A DNA stretch of 64,000 nucleotides from NCBI GenBank assembly GCA_041394245.1, contig JAWKIR010000003.1:496001-560000 (forward strand), given 5' to 3'. The notes below the pieces were generated by a model, which had not been told where the DNA came from, made no database searches, and was given only the letters and a program-made list of their open reading frames with translations. The position numbers and the translations under genes were made by a program. Positions 32,930-41,615 of this stretch are shown here, piece after piece. The DNA comes from Acidimicrobiales bacterium. GTDB lineage: Bacteria > Actinomycetota > Acidimicrobiia > Acidimicrobiales > Aldehydirespiratoraceae. The number at the start of each line of letters is the position of its first letter. Position 1 is the stretch's first letter.

Positions 32930-34459
32930 TCATCGGATCGTGACCTCTGCGACGGTCATCATGATCGGGGTCTCTCCCCGGCCGAGGTCGGTCAACCAGA
33001 CGAGCACGGTGTCGCCGCGGGCGCCGACCGGGATCTCGGCCGTCGATCCGAGACTCGTGCCCAGACCCTCCGGAGCCCCGAAATCGGCGATCGAGTCGGC
33101 GTCGGCGGCCGTGATGCCGGTCGCCACGTGGATCTCGACGGCCCAATCGTCGGCCCCGTCGGTGTGGATGGTGACCGTCTCGACGTCGCTGACCTGCACG
33201 AGGGTCAGGAGCAGGCCGACCCCCGACTTCGCACCGAGGTCGCGGGTTGCGTAGCGCTCGGTCGGCCAACCCGTCGCGAGGTCGCGGTCGATGGCGAGCA
33301 CGGCCCGATCGTTGTGTTCTCCCGGTGTCCCGGTGCCCTCGGGATCGAAGGCGACCACCGATCGCACCGCCAGCCCGAGCAGATCACCGTCGTCGGTTCC
33401 GTCGGCGCGGGCGGGATCGACCGGTGGGGTCGTGGTCCCGCCTCCGACCGACGACACGAGCGTCCAGCCGAGCGCGGCGATGGCGATGACGATGCCCGCA
33501 CCGACGAGGCGGGGCCAGCGCCGCCGCCGTGGTCGCACCCGCGTGGGCGATCGTCGTGCCGGCGCGAGGGCCACGGTGGGTGGGCCGCTGCTCGGGATCG
33601 CCGCAGTGCGGTTCGCCGTGGGGTTCGTGGGGCGGCTCGGAGGCGGTGACAGCGTGGAGCCGTTGCGGAGCGCGGCGGCGAACTCGGTCATTCCCGGCCA
33701 ACGGTCTTCGGGCTCGCGTTCGAGACCGCGCATCACGGTGGCGCTCAGCGCCGGTGGCAGATGGGGATGCGTGTCGCGCAGGTCGGGAGGATCCTCCTCG
33801 AGCCGCGCCAGCGCGGTCGGGAGATCACCGTCTCGCGACCAGGGCGGCGTTCCGGCGAGCGATTCGTAGAGGACGGCGGCGAGGGCGAAGAGGTCGGTGC
33901 GACCGTCGACCTCTCGTCCGCGGACCTGTTCGGGCGCCAGGTACTTGGCGGTTCCGAGCACGATGCCGGTGGCGGTACGGTCGCCGGCGTTGGCGGTGGC
34001 GATGCCGAAATCCGTCAGCTTCGGAGTGCCGCCGACGGTGAGGAGGATGTTGGCCGGTTTCACGTCGCGGTGTACGAGCCGGTGGGTGTGCAGCGCGGCC
34101 AAGCCGTCGGCGATCGAGGCACCGATCTCGATCACCTCGGTCGGCGTGAGCGAACCCTGGTCGAGGCGCTGCCGCAGGTCAGGGCCGTCGACCCACTCGA
34201 GCACGATGCCGGGTTGGTCGCGGATCGAGTCGTAGACCGCGACGAGGTTGGGGTGGTTGACGGTCGCCGCGGTGCGTGCCTCGTCGACGAAGCGGGCCCG
34301 AAAGTCGTGGTCGGCGGCGAGGTGGTCGTGGAGGATCTTCACCGCGACTCGACGCCGGAGGAACTCGTCGTCGGTCTCCCACACCGTCGCCGTGGCACCG
34401 GCGGCGCGGCGCGCGATGATCCGGTACCGACCGTCGAGCAGCAGTCCCGCGTCGATCAT
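32930..34459 (-). CDS. Membrane Ser/Thr protein kinase with extracellular C-terminal domain
   Basis: A 509-residue Hanks-type kinase. Catalytic residues are intact: K41 in RRVAVKILHDH, HRD at 130-132 with VKPANILL, DFG at 150-152 and APE at 175-177. The glycine-rich loop is degenerate (RRAAGATATVWE). A basic Pro-rich juxtamembrane part precedes a transmembrane helix at about 318-336 (LVGAGIVIAIAALGWTLVSS). The extracellular part of about 170 residues resembles a discoidin-like beta-sandwich. The ATG at 34459 was chosen; two GTG codons lie just upstream. The position equals that of the MurJ-pseudokinase gene in mycobacteria, but no MurJ helices are present. It may phosphorylate cell wall factors such as CwlM; this is inference. 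Confidence 0.88.
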   Translation of the reverse strand: MIDAGLLLDGRYRIIARRAAGATATVWETDDEFLRRRVAVKILHDHLAADHDFRARFVDEARTAATVNHPNLVAVYDSIRDQPGIVLEWVDGPDLRQRLDQGSLTPTEVIEIGASIADGLAALHTHRLVHRDVKPANILLTVGGTPKLTDFGIATANAGDRTATGIVLGTAKYLAPEQVRGREVDGRTDLFALAAVLYESLAGTPPWSRDGDLPTALARLEEDPPDLRDTHPHLPPALSATVMRGLEREPEDRWPGMTEFAAALRNGSTLSPPPSRPTNPTANRTAAIPSSGPPTVALAPARRSPTRVRPRRRRWPRLVGAGIVIAIAALGWTLVSSVGGGTTTPPVDPARADGTDDGDLLGLAVRSVVAFDPEGTGTPGEHNDRAVLAIDRDLATGWPTERYATRDLGAKSGVGLLLTLVQVSDVETVTIHTDGADDWAVEIHVATGITAADADSIADFGAPEGLGTSLGSTAEIPVGARGDTVLVWLTDLGRGETPIMMTVAEVTIR

Positions 34460-34513
34460 TCCCACCACGCGGAAGCTAGTGGTTCGCCGCTGCGCCGCAT
34501 TCGCGGCCCGTGC

Positions 34514-35362
34514 TCACGCCGGTGTCTGGAAGGCGATGCCCATCACGCGGGGCCCACCGTGGGTCCCGATGACCGGCCCGATCTTCTCGATACGGATCTG
34601 ATCGAGGTCGACGACGTCGGAGATCATCGCGAGGAAGTCGTCGATGTCGGGGGCATCGCCGTGCATGACGGCGAGGTTCTCGACAGGCCCGACCTCGATG
34701 AGCTTGTCGCGCAACCATCCCAGCGCCTTCTTGCGGGTGCGCTGCTTGCCGGCCTCCTCCACCTCACCGCTCGAGAGGTCGAGGATCGGCTTGATCGAGA
34801 GCATCGAGCCGAGCAGGGCCTGGGCGCCGCCGATGCGTCCACCCTTCTTGAGGTTGTCGAGGGTGTCGAGGGTGCCGAACACCTGGGTGCGGTCGCTGAG
34901 GCCCTCGACGGCGGCGACGATCTCGTCCGTGGTGGCGCCGTCGACTCCCATCTGGGCTGCCGCGATGACGATCGAACCGAGTCCGGCGGTGATGGAACGG
35001 CTGTCGACGACCCGGATGTCGGCGTCGGGCAGCTCGCTCGCGAGGTTGTCGGCCGCGGTCTGGGCCGACTGCATGGTGGCCGACAGTGCGGCCGAGAGGT
35101 TGATGCACACCACGCCGGTGGCGCCGGCGTCGAGCTGGCGTCGAAACGCGGCGTCGAACTTGCCGGGAGCAGGGGCCGCAGTCTCGGGCAATGCGTCGGA
35201 CGCTTCGAGGAGCCGGTAGAAGTCGCTGACGCTCAGTTCCTCGCGGTCGATGTATTCCTTGTCGCCGAAGCGGATCGAGAGTGGGACGACCTCGATCCCG
35301 TAGTGGGCGACCTCGTCGCCACGTAGATCACAGGCACTGTCGGTGACGATGCGGACGGTCAC
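34514..35362 (-). CDS. DegV-family fatty-acid-binding protein
   Basis: A 282-residue DegV/FakB-like protein. The start MTVRIVTDSACDL, then GVVCINLSAALSATMQSA and GTLDTLDNLKKGGRI, matches the family that binds fatty acids and presents them to the kinase FakA. No fakA is in the window. The GTG at 35362 has GGGAG five bases upstream and overlaps the DUF6049-like stop as GTGA, so it is translationally coupled. Cytosolic; substrate preference is unknown. Confidence 0.9.
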   Translation of the reverse strand: MTVRIVTDSACDLRGDEVAHYGIEVVPLSIRFGDKEYIDREELSVSDFYRLLEASDALPETAAPAPGKFDAAFRRQLDAGATGVVCINLSAALSATMQSAQTAADNLASELPDADIRVVDSRSITAGLGSIVIAAAQMGVDGATTDEIVAAVEGLSDRTQVFGTLDTLDNLKKGGRIGGAQALLGSMLSIKPILDLSSGEVEEAGKQRTRKKALGWLRDKLIEVGPVENLAVMHGDAPDIDDFLAMISDVVDLDQIRIEKIGPVIGTHGGPRVMGIAFQTPA

Positions 35363-37350
35363 GATGCTCCCTCGGTCGGCGCCGCTTCCGGTACACGATC
35401 TTCGGTCGGCGACTCGGCGGAGACCGTAGCAGCGACTCGGTTGCGTCGGACGCGAAGCACGGTGCGGATCCACCAGGCGGCGAGCACGACGAGCGCGACG
35501 ATGGAGATGACGAGCCCCAGTCCGGAGATGGCGGTGGAGCGGATGTCGACGGTGCCGGAGCCGAGTTCGACGAACCCGCCCGGTGAGACGATCGTCGCGG
35601 TGACCCGGGCATCGCCCGACGCAAGGGTCTCGACCGGGATGGTGACGATGGTCTCTCCGGGAGCGAGCGTGAGCTCGAGCCGTTCACCGTCGGGGAACCG
35701 GATCTTCTCCGCGGTGAGCAGCAACTCGACGTTGAGCGGGAGGGATTGGCGGTTGACGATCGTCAGGGGGAGATCGGTTCGACGGTCCGTGAGCGTGATC
35801 CGCTCGCTCGCAGGGATCTCGATCCCCGACGTGAGCTCGAGCACGGCGTCGTCGACGCGATCCACATAGGCGGTGGCCCGGTCGGCATCGAGGTCGGACG
35901 ACACGGCGGCCTGCAGCGTGGCGACGAACGGGTCGAGCAGTTCGATGTCGGGATCGAGCATCCGAGCGACCGTGGCGATCCCGAGCGTGGCCGCTTCGAG
36001 ATCGGCGGCGAGTGCGGTCACGTCGGGTGGATCGGTCGGTACCAGGTCGCCGCGCAGGGTTTCGCCGGCGACCTGCGCCAGATCGTGCTGGGTGAGCTCG
36101 TCGATGTCGGTCACCCGCAGACGTCGGCGCGAGTCGATCCCTTCGAGCATGCGTATGAGGGCCTCGGCATCGATCCGATCGATGTCGAGCAGCACGCCGA
36201 CGTCGGTCGTGGCCTCCTCGGCCAGCACCGCGAGTTCGGCGATGGCGCGATACGCGGCCAGTTCGGGGTCCTCGTCGGCGAGGGTTTCGTGGAGGTCCTC
36301 GTCGTAGCGCAGCGCGGTGATGGCGACGCCGTTCGCGTCGAGCAGCTGGAACGGCCGGGTCGGTTCGACGGCCAGGGTTCGGTCGCTCAGCTGCGCGTCG
36401 TCGACGAGCACGGCGGTCGCCCCGGCCGAGCGCAGCAGGGTGAGCGTGTCGGGCCCGGCGTCGGGATCGAGCCGTACGACCCCCGTCGGGGGTGCACCGG
36501 TGAGTCGTTCGACGACATCGTTGCCGATCGCGTACTGCGAGATGACCTGATCGGACTCCCCGGCGACCCGCCAGGCCTCCTCGTCGATGTCGACCCAGGG
36601 ACCGCGGATGAGCGGCCGGCCGCCGATGGTCGCGAGCAGGTCGTCGAGGACGGCCGGGTGGGCCGTGGCGAGCGCGTCGAGCGTCTCCGGGCGGATCTCG
36701 GTGGTCACGGCGAGGTCGGGGTGTGCAACGAGCGGTGCCGCCGCGGTCAGGACGGTGTCGGTGTCGACGATCGTCCGAAGATCCGGCTGCAGGGCGACGG
36801 GGCTGATCACCTGTGCGGTGAACGCGATCCGTACACGGTGGGGTCCGGTGACGGTGGGAGCGACGTCGTCCACGACGAGCAGGCTCGTCGACAGCTCGTC
36901 GAGGACCCGGTCGTCCTCGTCGAGGAGGCGGACGACGAACGGAAGGGCACCGACATTGCTGCGCAGGGACTCGCCGATGGCGTCGTCGTCGAGGGTCACC
37001 GTCCGGATGCCGTCGGGTCCCGCGGTCATCGTGGCCTGCTCGCGGCAGTCACCGTCGAGCGTGCATTCGAAGTTCGCGATCCGTCCGCCGCTCGACGGCG
37101 GATCGCGATGGTGGTCGCGCACGTCGGCCCGGGTGAGGACGGGGTCGTCGTAGATGGTGAAGCGCAACCGGGCGGTCTCGGGCGCGCCGCTGACCCGGAT
37201 GACGATCTCGGCGGGCTCGTCGTCGACGAACAGGGTCTGGGCCTCGAGGTCGATCCGGGCGGTGTTCTGGGCAGCAGCCGGAGTCGCGACGACCGAGCTC
37301 GCGGCGAGGAGTCCGAGAAGCACGAGGCCCGGGGCCGGCGAACGTCTCAT
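35359..37350 (-). CDS. DUF6049-like exported membrane-anchored protein
   Basis: A 663-residue protein with an N-terminal signal (MRRSPAPGLVLLGLLAASSVVATPAAA) and one C-terminal transmembrane helix (about 615-637, GLGLVISIVALVVLAAWWIR) before a short basic tail. The large outer part has beta-sandwich-like sequence near both ends and a central part with DTDTVLTAAAPLVAHPDL. Its size, topology and position before MurJ/kinase-sigM genes match Rv3909 of M. tuberculosis, annotated as DUF6049 as far as I recall. It overlaps both neighbours by four bases. Function is unknown; an envelope-assembly role is likely from context. Confidence 0.7.
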   Translation of the reverse strand: MRRSPAPGLVLLGLLAASSVVATPAAAQNTARIDLEAQTLFVDDEPAEIVIRVSGAPETARLRFTIYDDPVLTRADVRDHHRDPPSSGGRIANFECTLDGDCREQATMTAGPDGIRTVTLDDDAIGESLRSNVGALPFVVRLLDEDDRVLDELSTSLLVVDDVAPTVTGPHRVRIAFTAQVISPVALQPDLRTIVDTDTVLTAAAPLVAHPDLAVTTEIRPETLDALATAHPAVLDDLLATIGGRPLIRGPWVDIDEEAWRVAGESDQVISQYAIGNDVVERLTGAPPTGVVRLDPDAGPDTLTLLRSAGATAVLVDDAQLSDRTLAVEPTRPFQLLDANGVAITALRYDEDLHETLADEDPELAAYRAIAELAVLAEEATTDVGVLLDIDRIDAEALIRMLEGIDSRRRLRVTDIDELTQHDLAQVAGETLRGDLVPTDPPDVTALAADLEAATLGIATVARMLDPDIELLDPFVATLQAAVSSDLDADRATAYVDRVDDAVLELTSGIEIPASERITLTDRRTDLPLTIVNRQSLPLNVELLLTAEKIRFPDGERLELTLAPGETIVTIPVETLASGDARVTATIVSPGGFVELGSGTVDIRSTAISGLGLVISIVALVVLAAWWIRTVLRVRRNRVAATVSAESPTEDRVPEAAPTEGAS

Positions 37351-38066
37351 CGAACGGTGCGGGCCATCACGGTCAGATGATGAGCGGCAGGGCGGAACCC
37401 GAGGTGTTCGTAGAGCGCGAGGGCCCGGGCGTTGGCCTCCTGCGTGTTGACCCACGCGATGGTGGCCCCCCGGCGGCGCATCCAGTGGAGGGCGTCGTTG
37501 ACCAGCGCGCTGCCCAGGCCCGAGCCCTGACATGCGGGGTCGACGGCGAGGCGCTGGAGGAATCCCTGCGTCGCGGCGCGGCCGGCGACGGCGTAGCCGA
37601 CGATGCCGTGGTCACGGATGACGCGCATGCGGCTCACGGGAGTGGCGTCCATCGCATCGGTCAGACCGTCGTCGTCGAGACGCCAGAAGTCGTCGAAGGT
37701 GCGGGCGTCGAGGTCGAGCACCTCGGCCCGGTCGGCGCGCGTTCCGCGCTCGATGCGCGGTCCGGCGCGCCACGGCCGCCGACTGCGCACGGGGGGCAGG
37801 CGCCGCAGATCGTGGTTGAGCAGGTGGAGGTGCTCGCGCTCCTCGAATCCGTCGCGCAGGAACGCCGCGCGCTCGGGTGGGGCGAGCGCCGCGGTCACGA
37901 TCTCGTCGAAGCCGAGCGAGTCGAGCTCGGCGCGGGCCTTCGCCAGCGCGCCGACCGTCAGCGTGTGGGCGGGACTCAAAGGGACGAGATAGGCCAGATC
38001 GCCATCGGCGCGCCATCGTCCCGCTCGGAAGCGGGCACCGTCGATCGAGAGTGACTGGAGGGCCAT
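37347..38066 (-). CDS. GNAT-family N-acetyltransferase
   Basis: A 239-residue protein whose C-terminal half is a GNAT fold: motif A reads FLQRLAVDPACQGSGLGSALVNDAL (acetyl-CoA pyrophosphate loop Q-x-x-G-x-G), followed by AWVNTQEANARALALYEHLGF. The N-terminal half (about 100 residues) may be a degenerate second GNAT domain. The acceptor is unknown. It is the first gene of the long minus-strand operon; its stop overlaps the next start as ATGA. Its ATG at 38066 lies on the same CCATGG as an ATG for the divergent deacetylase gene. Confidence 0.85.
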   Translation of the reverse strand: MALQSLSIDGARFRAGRWRADGDLAYLVPLSPAHTLTVGALAKARAELDSLGFDEIVTAALAPPERAAFLRDGFEEREHLHLLNHDLRRLPPVRSRRPWRAGPRIERGTRADRAEVLDLDARTFDDFWRLDDDGLTDAMDATPVSRMRVIRDHGIVGYAVAGRAATQGFLQRLAVDPACQGSGLGSALVNDALHWMRRRGATIAWVNTQEANARALALYEHLGFRPAAHHLTVMARTVR

Positions 38067-38094
38067 GGTTGGTCGCCAGGCTACGCTCCGCGGC

Positions 38095-39099
38095 GTGCTG
38101 CTGGTCGTTACCGACGAACGGTGTGCCGACCACATGGCCGGCACGAACCATCCCGAACGACCCGATCGGCTCCGTGCCGCGATCGACGGCGTGGTCCAAT
38201 CGGGTCGACGTGAGGCGGTGCAACTGATGTCGCCGCGGCCCGCCGCCGATTCCGACCTGGCGTTGGTGCACACCGGCGGGCTGATCGAACACGTCCGCCG
38301 GGTCGACGCCGGCGGCGGTGGACGACTCGATCCCGACACGGTGATGAACAACTCCAGTCTCGGCGCGGCGCTCCTGGCCGCCGGGTCGGTCGTGACCGCG
38401 GCCGAGGAGTTGGCATCGCAGCCCGGTCTTCGTGCGGCCTACAGCATCGTGCGGCCGCCCGGACACCACGCGACCGCGGCCCGGTCGATGGGGTTCTGTC
38501 TGTTCAACTCGGTGGCGGTGGCGGCGGCAACGAGGGCGGCGCTGGGCGAACGGGTCGCGATCGTCGACATCGACGCCCACCACGGCAACGGCACCCAGGA
38601 CATCTTCTACGAACGTGACGACGTGCTGTTCGCGTCGATCCACCAGTCGCCGCTCTACCCCGGATCGGGGGCGTTGACCGAGCGTGGTGCCGGCGCCGGC
38701 ATCGGCACCACGATCAATCTGCCGCTGCCGCCGGGGGCGACCGGCGACATCGCCCGCGCCGGCATCGCCGACGTGATCGCGCCCTCGATCGAGGCGTTCG
38801 CCCCCGACTGGATCTTCATCTCCGCCGGCTACGACGGCCATCGCGACGATCCGATCACCAACCTCGGCTACACCTCGGGCGACATCGCCGACATGGTCGC
38901 CGATGTGCAGTCGATGGCGCCTGCCGGTCGGTGTGTGGTCCTGCTCGAGGGCGGCTACGACCTCGACGCGGTGCGCGACAGCAGTGCCGCCGTGACCGCC
39001 GCGTTGCTCGGTGAACGACATCGTCCGGAGCCTGCAACGAGCGGCGGCCCCGGCGCCGAGGTGGTGGAGGCGGCTCGTCGTCTCCACCACGACACATGA
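38095..39099 (+). CDS. Histone-deacetylase-family amidohydrolase (AcuC-like)
   Basis: A 334-residue zinc amidohydrolase of the arginase/deacetylase fold. Signatures are RPPGHHAT (tandem active-site His), VAIVDIDAHHGNGTQDIFY (zinc-binding Asp and His), and GYDGH (second zinc Asp). It probably removes acetyl groups from lysine or polyamines. The GTG at 38095 is preferred because an ATG at 38065 would share its bases with the divergent GNAT start; both are possible. It is head-to-head with an acetyltransferase, which suggests, but does not prove, a matched pair. Its stop overlaps the pcnA start (ATGA). Confidence 0.85.
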   Translation: MLLVVTDERCADHMAGTNHPERPDRLRAAIDGVVQSGRREAVQLMSPRPAADSDLALVHTGGLIEHVRRVDAGGGGRLDPDTVMNNSSLGAALLAAGSVVTAAEELASQPGLRAAYSIVRPPGHHATAARSMGFCLFNSVAVAAATRAALGERVAIVDIDAHHGNGTQDIFYERDDVLFASIHQSPLYPGSGALTERGAGAGIGTTINLPLPPGATGDIARAGIADVIAPSIEAFAPDWIFISAGYDGHRDDPITNLGYTSGDIADMVADVQSMAPAGRCVVLLEGGYDLDAVRDSSAAVTAALLGERHRPEPATSGGPGAEVVEAARRLHHDT

Positions 39100-40388
39100 G
39101 TGAGCTCCCACCCGGCCTCGATGCCGTCATCGAGCGGGCCGGCCCACTGACCCGGCGATTCGTCGATGCGGGCCATCGCCTCTACTTCGTCGGTGGTGTG
39201 GTTCGCGACCATCTGCTGGAGCGATCCCGATCCGAGAACGACCTGGACGCGACCACCGATGCCCGGCCGCCTCGGATCAAGGCGCTGGTCGCCGATGTGG
39301 CCGAGGCCGTGTGGACCCAGGGCGAACGGTTCGGCACGATCGGCTGCACGGTCGACGGTCAGGTCTACGAGATCACCACCCATCGTGCGGAGTCCTACGA
39401 ACACGACTCCCGCAAGCCGACGGTGGTGTTCGGCGACCGCATCGACGACGACCTCGCCCGGCGCGACTTCACCGTGAACGCGATGGCGGTCGACCTCGCC
39501 GACGGCACCCTCGTGGATCCCCACGGCGGTCGCGCCGATCTCGCCGCGGGCGTACTGCGCACCCCGCTCGACCCCGAGGTGTCGTTCTCCGAGGACCCGT
39601 TGCGCATGCTGCGCGCGGCCCGATTCCACGCCGGCTACGACCTGACGCCGACGCCCGAGCTCACCGCCGCCATCACGACCCTGCTCGACCGGATGGAGAT
39701 CGTCTCCGTCGAACGGATCCGCGACGAACTCCAGAAGCTGCTCCTCCTCGATGATCCCGGGCCCGGGTTTCGGCTGCTGGCCGAGACGGGGTTGTTGGCC
39801 CGCGTCCTGCCGACACTGGGCGAGCTGTCACCGGCCGAGGCCGAGGACCGTGGTCATTGCGCCGGCGCGGTGCGCGCCGATGCCGCAGCTCGTTGGGCAG
39901 CCCTGCTGGCACCGGAGGGCATCACCGCGTCGGTGCCGGGCTCGCTGAGGTTCTCGGGGGCGCTCACTCGCGATGTGATCTGGTTCGCGTCGGGGGGCGA
40001 CTGGGTGTCCGACCCGGGCGGTCGCCCGCCCGAACCGCCCCGGATCCGACGTGATGCGGCGATGGTGCCGAGCGAACGTGCACTGGGCGAACTCCTCGAC
40101 TGGGTCGCGGCACTGAGAACGACCAGGGGTCTGCCCAGCGACGACATCGAGCGCTATCGGGAGGCCCATCGGGCGCTCCTGGCCGACGAGCCCGATCTGG
40201 CCGACCCGGCCCCGTTGCTCACCGGTGAAGCCGTGTGCGCCGTGCTCGGCATCGAGCCCGGTCGCGAGGTCGGGGTGGCGATGACGTGGTTGCGCGAGCT
40301 CCGGCTCGACGAGGGTCCGGTCGACGCCCCGACGGCGGTCCGGCGCCTGCAGGCGTGGTGGCCGAATCGGCCGGACGCTCGGTCCTGA
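39096..40388 (+). CDS. pcnA: CCA tRNA nucleotidyltransferase / polyA-polymerase-type protein
   Basis: A 430-residue class II nucleotidyltransferase. The catalytic motif is YFVGGVVRDHLL with NDLDATTDA (paired Asp), RRDFTVNAMAVD is the template/base-selection region, and SEDPLRMLRAARFHAGY follows. The C-terminal half is helical and lacks an obvious HD motif. It adds or repairs the CCA end of tRNAs; the only tRNA in the window indeed lacks encoded CCA. The location next to the DUF6049-like operon corresponds to mycobacterial Rv3907c (pcnA). Its start overlaps the preceding stop (ATGA). Confidence 0.9.
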   Translation: MSELPPGLDAVIERAGPLTRRFVDAGHRLYFVGGVVRDHLLERSRSENDLDATTDARPPRIKALVADVAEAVWTQGERFGTIGCTVDGQVYEITTHRAESYEHDSRKPTVVFGDRIDDDLARRDFTVNAMAVDLADGTLVDPHGGRADLAAGVLRTPLDPEVSFSEDPLRMLRAARFHAGYDLTPTPELTAAITTLLDRMEIVSVERIRDELQKLLLLDDPGPGFRLLAETGLLARVLPTLGELSPAEAEDRGHCAGAVRADAAARWAALLAPEGITASVPGSLRFSGALTRDVIWFASGGDWVSDPGGRPPEPPRIRRDAAMVPSERALGELLDWVAALRTTRGLPSDDIERYREAHRALLADEPDLADPAPLLTGEAVCAVLGIEPGREVGVAMTWLRELRLDEGPVDAPTAVRRLQAWWPNRPDARS

Positions 40389-40392
40389 CGGC

Positions 40393-41034
40393 TCACACCC
40401 CGAGCTTGCGGGCCCGCACGACCAGGGTGGCGGGTACGAGGGCCTCGTCGCGTCGCTCGAGCAGCTGATCGACGGCGAAGTTGGTCCGCGTCAGCGAGGT
40501 CACGATGCTCTCCGCGGTGTGGATCCACCGATCGCCGATCGGGTCGGGCGAGTCCCACGGCGTGGTCGTGCGGTTCGGGTCGACCGGGTCGGCGGCGAGG
40601 GAGGCCGGGTGGGGAAGCGAGACGACGAAGTGACCGCTCGGCCGGATCACACGATGGACCTGACGAAAGACCCGGTTCAGGTCCTGCACGAAGGACAGCG
40701 ACGTGACGGCGATCGCCAGGTCGACATGGTCGGCGGCCAGGAAGGCGAGCTCGGCCGGTTGGGCCTGGTGGAACTCGATGGTCACGTCGTGTGTCGACGC
40801 CAGGGTCCGGGCGGCGCCGAGTTGGCTGACGTCGTGATCGATCGCGATGACGCGCGCGCCGCGGCGGGCGAGCCCGACGGCGGTGTGGCCCTGGCCACAG
40901 CCGAGGTCGAGGATGCGACGACCGGCGACGTCGCCCACGAGACGGCGTTCGACGTCGGCCCCGACCCCGGGACCGAAGTCGACCGATTCCAGCGACCGGG
41001 CGGCATCGGGGAGGCGGTGATCGTGCAGCGACAT
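40393..41034 (-). CDS. SAM-dependent methyltransferase (class I)
   Basis: A 213-residue methyltransferase of the UbiE/type-11 kind. Motif I is RILDLGCGQGHTAVGLARRG, motif II RVIAIDHDVSQL, and DLAIAVTSLSFVQDL gives motif IV with RVIRPSGHFVVSLPHP after. The C-terminal portion is likely the substrate lid. The ATG at 41034 was chosen as the first Met before a conserved stretch; an in-frame upstream reading overlaps the promoter of the divergent DUF5318 gene. The substrate is unknown. It ends five bases from the convergent pcnA stop. Confidence 0.82.
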   Translation of the reverse strand: MSLHDHRLPDAARSLESVDFGPGVGADVERRLVGDVAGRRILDLGCGQGHTAVGLARRGARVIAIDHDVSQLGAARTLASTHDVTIEFHQAQPAELAFLAADHVDLAIAVTSLSFVQDLNRVFRQVHRVIRPSGHFVVSLPHPASLAADPVDPNRTTTPWDSPDPIGDRWIHTAESIVTSLTRTNFAVDQLLERRDEALVPATLVVRARKLGV

Positions 41035-41122
41035 GAGTGGAGTCTTGCCGCCATGCACGGGGTTGGTGCGGACGGGTACCCTCCAACCCTGTGGAACAGC
41101 CCGCTCGCGTGGAGACCAGACG

Positions 41123-41518
41123 GTGAAGCTCGGACTCACCGAGGCCGCTCGCGCCAACGCGGTCCGGACCGGCGCGGGCATCGACTATCGCCTCGCCCGC
41201 GAGGCGACGCTGGCCGCCTGGCGTGAGGGCGACCTCTCGACGGGCCAGGTGTGCGATGCCCAGCGGGAGCTGCGTCGCAACGCCGAGTTCTGTGGCGTCG
41301 ACCTCGCGTCCCCGTGTCCGGTGTGCGAGGCCGACGACCTGGTCGAGGTCACCTATGTCTTCGGTCCCCGACTCCCGAAGCACGGTCGATGTGTGACCAG
41401 CGACAAGGAGATGGCCCGCATCGCTGCTCGCAAGTCGACCAGCCAGGGCTATGTCGTCGAGGTTTGCACCACCTGCGGGTGGAACCATCTGCTCCGGTCA
41501 CGCTCGTTCGGCGGCTGA
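41123..41518 (+). CDS. DUF5318 zinc-ribbon protein
   Basis: A 131-residue soluble protein matching the actinobacterial DUF5318 pattern: IDYRLAREATLAAWREG near the start, CPVCEADDLVEVTYVFG in the middle and VEVCTTCGWNHLLRS near the C-terminus. The two CxxC pairs should form a zinc ribbon. Function is unknown; nucleic-acid or protein contact is plausible. The GTG at 41123 has GGAG eight bases upstream. It lies divergent from the methyltransferase and 97 bases before panB. Confidence 0.8.
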   Translation: MKLGLTEAARANAVRTGAGIDYRLAREATLAAWREGDLSTGQVCDAQRELRRNAEFCGVDLASPCPVCEADDLVEVTYVFGPRLPKHGRCVTSDKEMARIAARKSTSQGYVVEVCTTCGWNHLLRSRSFGG

Positions 41519-41615
41519 TCGCCGCCCGCGGCCCCTTGCCGGAGACCCGAGGCGTCGGTATCGTTGAGAACACCGCCGGCAGCCTCGTGCGCTGGACGGG
41601 AAAGGAGAGTCAGAC

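Noticed and set aside
35746..37380. 544-codon frame on the plus strand
   Set aside because: Antisense shadow of the DUF6049-like gene.
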